From assembly GCA_964565765.1 (NCBI GenBank), contig CAZMGF010000005.1, positions 1-64,000 of the forward strand: 64,000 nt of DNA, written 5' to 3'. Positions 16,061-23,613 of the stretch are shown here, in pieces. This stretch comes from Bog-1181 sp964565765. Lineage in GTDB: Bacteria; Oederibacteriota; PGYV01; Palsa-1178. Position numbers and translations under genes: made by a program. Position 1 is the stretch's first letter; the number at the start of each line of letters is the position of its first letter. The notes under the pieces are model-generated. The model was not told the DNA's origin. It did no database searches and saw only the letters and a program-made list of their open reading frames with translations.

Positions 16061-17299
16061 TTATTTTTCTGAATTCATTACGGCTTTTACAAGTTCAAGC
16101 TGCTCTTTTTTTCCGGGCGCTTCCCCGTCTATTTTGCCCAAGAGGGCCCTTTTAAGCAGTTTTGAATAGACGGGCCCGGGTTTTATGCCCAACCCGCGCA
16201 AATCGGCCCCTGTAAGGTCAGCTTTTATTTTTCCTGTTTTTTCCATAAAAATCCCGATATTATTTTTTATTTCCTTTCCTTCGGATATAATGGAAAAAAA
16301 ATAAAGCGCCTCGGGTTCTTTGCCGGCGAGCATAGAATATACGGCGGATCTTTTCTGTCCTTTTATGGATAAAATTTTTACCGCTGCTTTTAGATCAATC
16401 AGGCCGCCTGCCGCCTTTATCCACCTTGAGGCTGACTTTAATCTGCGTAAAGCCGCAGGCGTGGGCGCAATTGAAAGCATATAAAGCAGCCCGCAATCCA
16501 GGCCCGGCGGATTGCCTTTGTGCTTTTTGAGTTTATTAAAAAAAGAGGATGTGATTTTATCCGTTTTTATATCCCGGTGTATAGCGCGTGTAATCCCGAA
16601 TTTTTCAAGTTTAAGCAGCGGCTTTAACGGGTCCGGCTCCGCAAAAAAAAGAAGAAGTTCGTCGCGCAGTCTTTCACCCGGCGCTCTCCCAAACGCTCCG
16701 GCCTTAACGGCCTGCTTTAAGAGCCCTGCGGTTTTTTTCTCCATTTTAAAGCCGAACCTGCCCTCGAACCTGATCCCTCTCAATATCCTTGTCGGGTCGT
16801 CAAGAAAACTTTTATCATGTATTGCCCTTAATTTCTTTTCTTTTATATCCTTCATTCCCCCGAAAGGATCCAGCAGTTCTCCCGCCTTTTCCCCGTTGAG
16901 CGCTATTGCCATGGAATTTATTGTGAAATCCCTGCGGAAAAGGTCCTTTTCAAGTGTTGTGAATTTTATTTCCGGAAGGGAGGCCGTATACCTGTATTTT
17001 TCGGACCTGGCCGAGGCCACGTCAATCCGCCGCCCGTCCCTGAAAAATACCTTGCCTGTGCCGAACTTTTCAAAGCCTTTGTAAGCGGCGCCGTTTAAGT
17101 CCGCGAGGGCGCGGGCGAAGGCCATTCCGTCCCCTTCGACGGTTATGTCAACATCACCGTCTTTCCCGCCGAGCATTATATCCCGGACGAGCCCGCCGAC
17201 AAGCCAGGCTTTTATCCCTCTTTTATCCGCCAGAATAGCGGCTTTTTTGACGAGCGCAAGCGTCTCTCTTTTTAATTTTAATTCAAGTTTGATATTCAT
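16061..17299 (-). CDS. CCA tRNA nucleotidyltransferase / poly(A) polymerase family (class II)
   Basis: Adds or repairs the 3' CCA of tRNA, or adds only part of it, using CTP and ATP. The nucleotidyltransferase head shows VGGLVRDIMLG and the metal-binding DVDI, then the RRDFTINSMAI and RGIRFEGRFGF motifs of class II enzymes. At 412 residues it has head and RNA-binding domains but no clear HD phosphatase domain. Sequence alone does not separate CCA-, CC- or A-adding activity or poly(A) polymerase. The tRNA-Val gene nearby encodes its own CCA, so repair would suffice there. The ATG lies six bases after a perfect -10 box, so the message looks leaderless. Confidence 0.9.
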   Translation of the reverse strand: MNIKLELKLKRETLALVKKAAILADKRGIKAWLVGGLVRDIMLGGKDGDVDITVEGDGMAFARALADLNGAAYKGFEKFGTGKVFFRDGRRIDVASARSEKYRYTASLPEIKFTTLEKDLFRRDFTINSMAIALNGEKAGELLDPFGGMKDIKEKKLRAIHDKSFLDDPTRILRGIRFEGRFGFKMEKKTAGLLKQAVKAGAFGRAPGERLRDELLLFFAEPDPLKPLLKLEKFGITRAIHRDIKTDKITSSFFNKLKKHKGNPPGLDCGLLYMLSIAPTPAALRRLKSASRWIKAAGGLIDLKAAVKILSIKGQKRSAVYSMLAGKEPEALYFFSIISEGKEIKNNIGIFMEKTGKIKADLTGADLRGLGIKPGPVYSKLLKRALLGKIDGEAPGKKEQLELVKAVMNSEK

Positions 17300-17305
17300 G
17301 CGGGC

Positions 17306-17334
17306 ATTATACCGTGAAAAAGCGTGGTGTTCAA
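17306..17334 (-). promoter_or_regulatory. Sigma-70 promoter giving a leaderless nucleotidyltransferase mRNA
   Basis: Minus strand: TTGAAC (17329-17334), 17-base spacer, perfect TATAAT (17306-17311), then six bases and the ATG at 17299. Transcription would start at or next to the start codon. Confidence 0.75.
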
Positions 17335-17338
17335 TTAA

Positions 17339-18556
17339 CTAATTCTTAATTTCCCTTTTAAGCACAAAGAAAACTCCCATAGCCGCGGCCTGAAGCGCTA
17401 CCGTCATCACGCACAGGGCCGGCACGGACTTCTCGTAAAGCAGACCGGCAATGTAGCCGCCCGCGAGCAGAGCCAGTCCGTAGGAAAAATTAAATATGCC
17501 GTAGCCGGTTCCCCTTTTTTTTATGGGGGTTATATCCGCTATGGCGGCCTTCATAATGGTTTCATGGCCGCCCATGACAATGCCCCACAAAACCGCCGAA
17601 ACAAGGGCAAGGGCCGGGCTCTTTGTAAAAGCGAAAAAAGGAATGGCTGCGGAAAGCAGCGGAAGGGCAATAAGCGTCGCCAGCCCGGCGCCGTGGTGGC
17701 TGTTTTTTTCTTTCAGCCTGTCGTACCACATGCCGAATACATAGGCGGCTCCGCCGTCAACTGCCATGGCAATGGCGTAAAAAACCGGTATCATGGCGTC
17801 GCTGATTACATTATTGGCCTTAAAATGGAAACCTATTATGGCAAAGCTTACAAAACCGAAGGCGGTGATGAATGAAAATATATTATAGATCCAGAACGTC
17901 TTAGTTATCCTGTCGGGTTCGCCCGGTTTTTTCGGCGGTTCGAGTTTTGCCGGGTCCGGCACCTGAAAATAAGCTATAACAGCGAATATCATAACAAGCG
18001 CGAATGGTATCCAGAACAGGCCGTAAGCGTGCCTGTAATCAACCGCGTGCTTTAACCCTCCGCCTGTTAAATAAAAGTAAGCCGAAAAAATAAGCGGGCC
18101 GCAAAGCGCTCCAATCTGGTCAAGCACTTCCTGAATGGCAAACCCTTTTCCCGTGCCTATATGTTTTGCCGCGCTTGAGACTATTGAATCCTTTGCCGGG
18201 GCCCTGATGCCCTTTCCCAGCCTCTCAGCGACCATCAAAACAGCCGCAACCTGCCATACTCCGGTAAGTGAGAGCATCGGCACCGCGACAATGAGGCCGT
18301 AACCGACAAAGGTAAATATCCAGTATGCCTTTGTTTTGTCGGCAAAATAACCCGAAACCAGCCTTAGAGCATACCCGAAAAATTCCCCCAGGCCGGCGAT
18401 TAACCCGACTGTGGCGGCGTTAACAGCCAGCGTATTAAGGTACGGCCCGTTAACGCTTCGCGCCCCCTCGTAAACAACATCACCGAAAAGGCTCACAAGC
18501 CCGAAAAATATTATAAGTTTAAGCGCCTTTTTTGAATCCGCCGCTGTTTCCTGCAT
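17339..18556 (-). CDS. MFS transporter
   Basis: A 405-residue inner-membrane protein with about 12 hydrophobic segments. The loop after helix 2 carries GYFADKTKAYW, a form of the MFS GxxxDRxxR motif, and AERLGKGIRAPAKDS follows in the fourth helix region. Similar proteins are common in bacteria and archaea as MFS of unknown substrate. It lies 42 bp after the GH2 gene on the same strand, so uptake or export of a sugar is possible but not shown. Transcription probably continues from the GH2 promoter. Confidence 0.85.
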   Translation of the reverse strand: MQETAADSKKALKLIIFFGLVSLFGDVVYEGARSVNGPYLNTLAVNAATVGLIAGLGEFFGYALRLVSGYFADKTKAYWIFTFVGYGLIVAVPMLSLTGVWQVAAVLMVAERLGKGIRAPAKDSIVSSAAKHIGTGKGFAIQEVLDQIGALCGPLIFSAYFYLTGGGLKHAVDYRHAYGLFWIPFALVMIFAVIAYFQVPDPAKLEPPKKPGEPDRITKTFWIYNIFSFITAFGFVSFAIIGFHFKANNVISDAMIPVFYAIAMAVDGGAAYVFGMWYDRLKEKNSHHGAGLATLIALPLLSAAIPFFAFTKSPALALVSAVLWGIVMGGHETIMKAAIADITPIKKRGTGYGIFNFSYGLALLAGGYIAGLLYEKSVPALCVMTVALQAAAMGVFFVLKREIKN

Positions 18557-18598
18557 TTAAGCCTCCATTGCCCTTTTAATCCACCGGGCATCCGTTCT

Positions 18599-20710
18599 TT
18601 AGCGGTAAACCCCGCTTAACCTCTCCGTTACCTCAAGCTCATAGGAATTTTCAGCGAATAATTTTCCGGCCGCGTTGTAAAGTTTTAATTCAATCCTGCC
18701 CATGCCGGACTTTATGTCATAAGGTATCGTAAAAGGATCCGCCTCGAATGACTCAAGCGGCTGCCCCTGGAAGGGATAAATTACCGAGTCCGCCGGTATA
18801 TCTTTTAGTTTCTTTTTTTCTTTTTTATACTGCCTTCCCGCAGCGTCAATAAGGGCGAGCTCCGCAGTCACATTCTTTTGCGCCTCCGGAAGGTCATTTA
18901 TCACAAAAAACGAATCCCAGAGCACTCCCCAGCTTATGCGCTCGCCCTTTGATTTTGTTTTCCTGACCAGCCTGTATCCCGGATATACCGGCTGCATAGC
19001 GGTCTTTAACGCGAAATAGCCCTTCTTCGGCAGCCTGTAATAATCCACAACCGCCCATGTAATCGAGGGCCAGCATTCGCAAAACATAAAATGAAGGATG
19101 CCGTTTAAAAACTTATACCGCGCGAGCCTGAATGTCTCTGTGTGGGCCTTTATTATATCCGCCTGGTAAGTCTGGGAATTTTCTATAAATTCCTCAAGGC
19201 TGTCCCCCATTTTTATCCTGGCAGTGTTAAAGGTCTGCTCCGGCTGGAAGTCGTGGTATTCCCACACGTCCCATTTCGGCGGCCATAGGTCCTCCGGAGC
19301 CATCATTTTTTCCATGGTCTCAAGGCACGGCAGCGCCTCGGCGCCGTATTCCGATATTATAAAACGTTTTTCCGCGTTTACCGTATCCAGATAAAAATTC
19401 TCCGGCGTATTCTCATAATACCAGCCCGGATAATAATGCTGTGTAAAATCCGATGCCTTTTCTATATAGCGGACCGGATCCTCCTCGCGCGCCTTTATAT
19501 ACAGCACCGGATCAAGCTGTTTTTCGCTCACAAATGGCTCATTGTGGCAGCACCAGAAAGATATCGAGGGCCTGTTGTAATGGAGGTTTATCATGTCCTT
19601 TATCTGCGAGACGGCGTTCTCCATGAACGTCTCGCTGGTTTCATACCCCCACTGAAGCGCGAAGTCCTGCCATACCATCAAACCCGCCTTATCCGCTTCA
19701 TAATAGAGTTCCTTGCGGTTCACGTGCGCGTGTATCCTTACCATATTTATATTGGCCTCTACGAGCATCTTAACGTCCAGGGCGGCTTTTTTGGAATTGT
19801 ATTCGGAAAGCATCTGCGTAGGAATTATATTGGTCCCGCGTATGAAAAACCTCTTTCCGTTAAGGTACCATGCCTTATCTTCGGCCTTTTTGAATTCCCT
19901 GATGCCTGAAATATCCGCGTACTCGTCCTTTATGGCCCCTGATTTTACAGTATACGTAAATTCATAAAGATTCGGGGCGCCGAAATCCCATGTCCACCAC
20001 AGCGCCGGGTTTTGCATGTCGGCATGAAGAAAAATTGTATTCGTTCCCGGCTTGAGCGTTATTTCCCTTTTTAATGTTTTCGAAACGCCTTTGAAATTAA
20101 AGGGCTTTATTATCCCTGAAACTGATGCGTCCACATTATTTCCGGAAAAATTGTTTATAATAAGTTCGGAGCCCACGTTCCATACTCCGTCATCCTTTAA
20201 GAGCGGTGTGATTTTTACCCTTTCTATCTCCAGCATGTCGCTTGATTCAATATATACGTCGTTCCAGATTCCGCCCGTGTTCATGTTCTGCCCGTGCTTC
20301 TTGTCCCAGGAACCAGGCCTCGCGTCATGGTGGTTAAAAATCCCCTTTATAAGGTATTTTGCGTTCGGCCAGATATCTGTCGATTCCTTCGGCGCGTTCA
20401 CCTTTACCCGGATATTGTTCTTTCCTGTTTTTATGTTTCCTGTCACATCAAAGCGGAATTTCTGGAAATAACCCTCATGGGAACCCGCCGCCCTGCCGTT
20501 AAGCGAGGCTTCGCAGAAATAATCCACCCCTGTAAATACAAGAAAATATTTTTTGTCCGGCTGCTTTTTAAAGGTGAACTCCCTGCTGTATTCGGCTTCG
20601 CCCGAGATGTCAAAACCGGCGGAGTACCAGTTCAAGGGTACGGTAATCTTCGCCTTCTTGTCCTGATACAAAAAGTTCCACCTGCCGTTCAAGCTTGTTT
20701 TTTTCTTCAT
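18599..20710 (-). CDS. Glycoside hydrolase family 2, beta-mannosidase-like
   Basis: A 703-residue enzyme with the GH2 plan: N-terminal sugar-binding jelly roll (about 5-155), immunoglobulin-like domain (about 160-270), catalytic TIM barrel, and a C-terminal beta domain. The acid/base is E391 in WCCHNEPF and the nucleophile E454 in ISEYGAEA. Such enzymes release terminal beta-mannose or related residues. The ATG at 20710 is chosen because AAGGAG lies five to ten bases ahead; an open frame extends to 20767 but would have no ribosome-binding site and an atypical leader. No signal peptide, so it likely acts on imported oligosaccharides. Confidence 0.88.
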   Translation of the reverse strand: MKKKTSLNGRWNFLYQDKKAKITVPLNWYSAGFDISGEAEYSREFTFKKQPDKKYFLVFTGVDYFCEASLNGRAAGSHEGYFQKFRFDVTGNIKTGKNNIRVKVNAPKESTDIWPNAKYLIKGIFNHHDARPGSWDKKHGQNMNTGGIWNDVYIESSDMLEIERVKITPLLKDDGVWNVGSELIINNFSGNNVDASVSGIIKPFNFKGVSKTLKREITLKPGTNTIFLHADMQNPALWWTWDFGAPNLYEFTYTVKSGAIKDEYADISGIREFKKAEDKAWYLNGKRFFIRGTNIIPTQMLSEYNSKKAALDVKMLVEANINMVRIHAHVNRKELYYEADKAGLMVWQDFALQWGYETSETFMENAVSQIKDMINLHYNRPSISFWCCHNEPFVSEKQLDPVLYIKAREEDPVRYIEKASDFTQHYYPGWYYENTPENFYLDTVNAEKRFIISEYGAEALPCLETMEKMMAPEDLWPPKWDVWEYHDFQPEQTFNTARIKMGDSLEEFIENSQTYQADIIKAHTETFRLARYKFLNGILHFMFCECWPSITWAVVDYYRLPKKGYFALKTAMQPVYPGYRLVRKTKSKGERISWGVLWDSFFVINDLPEAQKNVTAELALIDAAGRQYKKEKKKLKDIPADSVIYPFQGQPLESFEADPFTIPYDIKSGMGRIELKLYNAAGKLFAENSYELEVTERLSGVYR

Positions 20711-20758
20711 ATATTCTCCTTGGCTGGCGCCGGTTTTAAATAAATAAATTGTTATAAT

Positions 20759-20787
20759 TTTATACAATAAATACCTTTATTTTACAA
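20759..20787 (-). promoter_or_regulatory. Sigma-70-type promoter of the GH2 gene
   Basis: Minus strand: TTGTAA (20782-20787), 17-base spacer, TATAAA (20759-20764), in a very AT-rich stretch about 50 bp before the GH2 start. Confidence 0.6.
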
Positions 20788-20848
20788 GGGATTTACGCAA
20801 GAACATCATATGGTTTGTTTCATGTGAAAAGTAAGTATTAAAACGTGT

Positions 20849-21829
20849 TTACATGCCTGTGGGTTTTTTCAGTTCTTCCCTTATCCTTCTGTAAGTTACG
20901 ATAGGAAGGTCTCCCGGTATGAGTTTTTCATCCATCCTTAATTCCGTCTTTATGGGCAGCTGCGTGAGAACCACGCGCCTGTCCTGGTTCAGTATTTTTT
21001 TGGAAAAACGCATATTGAAAAAATCAAACAGCTGCCTTAATACCGGCACGGTCATAAAACGCTGATAGGCGCGCAGGTAGATTACTGTATTTGAATCATC
21101 CACTGGAACAAATGCCACAAATATCCTGAGCTGCGGCAGTATCCAGTTCTGCCATATATTAGGAAAAATAAAATGTATGTGCTGTTTTTGTAAGTCGGGC
21201 GGCGGCAGTTCAGAAGCTTTCTTCGGAGTCTGCCCGATATCTTTTTCATTGTAAACCCAGAACTCTATCTGCCTGTTTTCCTTTATAAGCTCCACCGGGC
21301 CGTTCACAAGCACCCTGTTGCCCTTACCGATAGTATCATAATGAACAAACGGGACATGGACAAGATCCAGCTGGTTTTCAACGGCCCTTGAATAATGGAC
21401 TGGCCAGCTGTGAACGGAAGTTACATAAGGGAAGTTTTCGTCAATGTCTGTAAATGACGGAACTTCGGGCAGTTTTTCTTTCGCGGCCCCCCAGAAAATA
21501 AATATCATACCGTGGCGTTCCGCCGTTTTATAGGAATTGACCCTGAACTGTTCCGCGGGTTTTGACGCACTGCCGTTGGCGGGTATTAATACAACACAGC
21601 CGCTTTCATCATATTCAAAACCGTGAAAGGGGCACTGCGCATGTCCGTCTTTCATTTTGCCCGCCGACATTGCGGCCCCCCTGTGGCAGCATTTGTCCGC
21701 CAGGCAGACGGGTTCTCCATTATTATTTCTCCAGAATACCAGCCTCTCGCCAAGGCGGGTAACGCCTGTAAGTTTATTCTTTTTTACTTCATTTGATTCA
21801 AGAACGGCGTACCACTGGTTGCGTATCAT
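20849..21829 (-). CDS. Rieske non-heme iron oxygenase, large-subunit type
   Basis: A 326-residue oxygenase. The Rieske [2Fe-2S] ligands are C47/H49 and C66/H69 (CHRG-type and CPFHG motifs). The mononuclear iron site is visible as NQLDLVHVPFVH, giving D155, H158 and H163 in the expected D-x2-H-x4-H spacing. Relatives hydroxylate aromatic or steroid-like substrates or demethylate them; the substrate is unknown. No reductase or ferredoxin partner gene is adjacent. The gene stands alone between the GH2 gene and a tRNA, which fits an acquired gene, though nothing in the sequence proves transfer. Confidence 0.9.
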   Translation of the reverse strand: MIRNQWYAVLESNEVKKNKLTGVTRLGERLVFWRNNNGEPVCLADKCCHRGAAMSAGKMKDGHAQCPFHGFEYDESGCVVLIPANGSASKPAEQFRVNSYKTAERHGMIFIFWGAAKEKLPEVPSFTDIDENFPYVTSVHSWPVHYSRAVENQLDLVHVPFVHYDTIGKGNRVLVNGPVELIKENRQIEFWVYNEKDIGQTPKKASELPPPDLQKQHIHFIFPNIWQNWILPQLRIFVAFVPVDDSNTVIYLRAYQRFMTVPVLRQLFDFFNMRFSKKILNQDRRVVLTQLPIKTELRMDEKLIPGDLPIVTYRRIREELKKPTGM

Positions 21830-21862
21830 TGATATTCACCCCCATGAATTAATATTTTCTTT

Positions 21863-21891
21863 ATTATACCTTATTCCAAAAATGATAAAAG
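21863..21891 (-). promoter_or_regulatory. Possible promoter of the Rieske oxygenase gene
   Basis: A perfect TATAAT (21863-21868, minus strand) lies about 34 bp before the start codon. The -35 position reads CTTTTA and matches poorly, so activity may need an activator. Confidence 0.35.
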
Positions 21892-21938
21892 GTTTTTTTG
21901 TAGAGGCGGCTATCCGGGCAAAAAAAGTGGAATCATCA

Positions 21939-22161
21939 TGGTGGGCGCGGCCGGGATGTCGCCTGCAGCGACAAGATGAGTGGATGATAAAACTTTGATT
22001 TTCGGGCGCTCGCCACAGCTCGCGCAACATCTCCGAACAGTGACCCTTAGCTTGTCGAGCTGATACTCTGAGGCGTAATTGCGAGCTTCAGGCGAGCATA
22101 TTATTATAGAACCTTCCTCTCGCCTTGCCGCTTCAGCGGCCACCAACTGAGCTACGCGCCG
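21939..22161 (-). pseudogene. tRNA-Val(GAC) copy interrupted by two loop insertions
   Basis: Three blocks of the intact tRNA-Val at 22222-22298 recur here in the right order and strand. The 5' acceptor and first half of the D-arm lie at 22142-22161. The anticodon arm, variable loop and T-stem start lie at 22034-22069. The T-loop end, 3' acceptor and CCA lie at 21939-21957. Between them are about 72 bp in the D-loop (22070-22141) and about 76 bp in the T-loop (21958-22033). The blocks carry a few substitutions and one lost base, and the T-stem no longer pairs, so a working tRNA seems unlikely unless the inserts are removed. Both inserts contain hairpins. Confidence 0.7.
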
Positions 22162-22209
22162 GCTAAAAAGAATCCTAGTATTCAACTTTGCTGTGCTATA
22201 TAAACAAAG

Positions 22210-22314
22210 AGAGGCACATCATGGTGGGCGCGACTGGGATCGAACCAGTGACCCTTAGCTTGTCGAGCTAATACTCTAACCAACTGAGCTACGCGCCCAA
22301 CATGATGTGCCTCT
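22210..22314 (-). repeat. 14-bp perfect inverted repeat enclosing tRNA-Val
   Basis: AGAGGCACATCATG (22210-22223 on the plus strand) and its exact complement at 22301-22314 flank the tRNA. In the transcript the 5' leader and 3' trailer, including the CA of the encoded CCA, would pair and extend the acceptor stem by 14 bp. The trailer then enters a CTTTGTTTAT run. Confidence 0.8.
22222..22298 (-). tRNA. tRNA-Val (anticodon GAC)
   Basis: A complete 77-nt cloverleaf: acceptor GGGCGCG/CGCGCCC, D-arm GCTC...GAGT, anticodon stem TTAGC/GCTAA with loop TCGACAA (anticodon GAC), T-arm ACTGG-TTCGATC-CCAGT, discriminator A and an encoded CCA. It has its own promoter upstream. It reads GUC and GUU valine codons. 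Confidence 0.96.
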
Positions 22315-22362
22315 TACAATTCTATGATGATTCCGTCTCTTTTCACCTTTAAAACACATATG

Positions 22363-22390
22363 ATTTTATTATATATTCCACATATGTCAA
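22363..22390 (-). promoter_or_regulatory. Promoter of tRNA-Val
   Basis: Minus strand: perfect TTGACA (22385-22390), 16-base spacer, TAAAAT (22363-22368), about 60 bp ahead of the mature tRNA end. Confidence 0.65.
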
Positions 22391-22397
22391 CCACAAT

Positions 22398-23327
22398 TTA
22401 CTGCGCCTGCTTATATTTGCCGCCCTGTCTTGTTCCCCGTTTTTCCAGCTCCTTTATGAACATTTCCTTGATTGCAGCCTTGTATTCGGGTCTGCAGTAA
22501 TTCGGCGCCAGAAGCTCATTTTCATCTCCCTCCGCGGTAAAACGCATAAGCACCATTTCGGGCGGTAAAATTTCGGCTATATCGGCCAGTGCGCTGATAT
22601 ATTCTCCGGCTCCAAGAAGTTTAAATGGATGGCGGCTGTATTCATCCCCCATCGCCGTACCTTTCATAACATACAGTGGATGTATTTTTATTCCGAAAAT
22701 ATTCATTGAAGCAATCAGCCCCGCAGTGCGCATAAAATCCTCATGGCTCTCGCCGGGCAGCCCGGCCATCATATGCGCGACCACCCTGATATCTGTCCCA
22801 CGTGCCCTTTGAACGGCATCCTGAAAATCAGCTACGGTATGCCCCCTGTTGATATTTTTCAGTGTATTGTCATTTGCGGACTGCAGCCCCAGTTCCAGCC
22901 ATATTTCACTGCCCCTGTCCTTATAAGAGTCAATCAGACTTAAAACCTCGTCATTTGCGCAGTCCGGCCTTGTACCCACATCAATTCCTATTACCCCCTG
23001 ATGATTAAATGCCTCGGAATAAACAGCCGCGAGCTCGTCTATTGGCGCGTTGGTATTTGAATAGGACTGGTAATATATGATAAATTTTGTATCGCTTCCG
23101 TAACGCCTTATGCCCGATGATATTCCGTGCATTATCTGTTTGGCAAGCGGCACTGTCGGGTCGTTTCCCGGGGGTGTACTGCCCTTATGGCAGTATGTGC
23201 AGCCGCCGCTCCCGTCCTCATTCATGTGCGGGCACAAAAACGGGAGTGAAACCGTGATTTTCCGGACCCTTGTCCCGTATTTTTCCCTGAAATACCCGCT
23301 CAAACTCCTGTATAATTCCTTTTCCAC
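22398..23327 (-). CDS. Radical SAM protein, TIGR01212/YhcC family
   Basis: A 309-residue Elp3-like radical SAM protein. The cluster ligands appear in the family-typical wide spacing CPHMNEDGSGGCTYC (C-x11-C-x2-C). The later segments GTRPDC and ELGLQS and HMMAGLPGES match TIGR01212. Members are widespread and uncharacterised; RNA modification is a frequent guess. The GTG start at 23327 is preferred: AAGGAG lies eight bases upstream and the product then begins VEKELYRSL as in relatives. An open frame continues to 23393 without support. Confidence 0.88.
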   Translation of the reverse strand: MEKELYRSLSGYFREKYGTRVRKITVSLPFLCPHMNEDGSGGCTYCHKGSTPPGNDPTVPLAKQIMHGISSGIRRYGSDTKFIIYYQSYSNTNAPIDELAAVYSEAFNHQGVIGIDVGTRPDCANDEVLSLIDSYKDRGSEIWLELGLQSANDNTLKNINRGHTVADFQDAVQRARGTDIRVVAHMMAGLPGESHEDFMRTAGLIASMNIFGIKIHPLYVMKGTAMGDEYSRHPFKLLGAGEYISALADIAEILPPEMVLMRFTAEGDENELLAPNYCRPEYKAAIKEMFIKELEKRGTRQGGKYKQAQ

Positions 23328-23613
23328 TGATAATTCTCCTTGAAAGTCCATTTTTTCCCATGCACATTTAATTGCCAAATGAGACCGCGACAAGCAGCGG
23401 CTCTACAACCCGTCATGTTGCGGACATATGAGACTTTTGGAGGGCCCTGCGCACCCCTGGGTGGTTAATAGAATATTAATTTAGGCGCAGCTACCCGGAA
23501 AAAGGCTCATATTGCAACAGGTATTAAACCGGAAAAATGTGCTGCAACAAAAAAAGGGCGGTTTTACCCGCCCTTCTTTTTGCCTTCAAAATATCATTTA
23601 AGGACACCCTTTT
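23328..23613. other. Non-coding gap between yebC and the radical SAM gene
   Basis: No credible gene. Besides the yebC terminator it holds the 14-mer GCAGCGGCTCTACA (23394-23407), shared with the repeat region at 13360. Between them is AT-rich filler with short palindromic pieces but no long inverted repeat. Confidence 0.6.
23554..23575 (-). terminator. Rho-independent terminator of yebC
   Basis: An 8-bp stem AAGGGCGG/CCGCCCTT with a six-base loop, followed on the minus strand by a run of seven T. It lies 38 bp after the yebC stop. Confidence 0.9.

Noticed and set aside
21910..22185. A 91-codon open frame on the minus strand across the interrupted tRNA
   Set aside because: It runs through tRNA-derived blocks and has no ribosome-binding site; a second frame overlapping it is equally open. 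It is best explained by the tRNA sequence itself.
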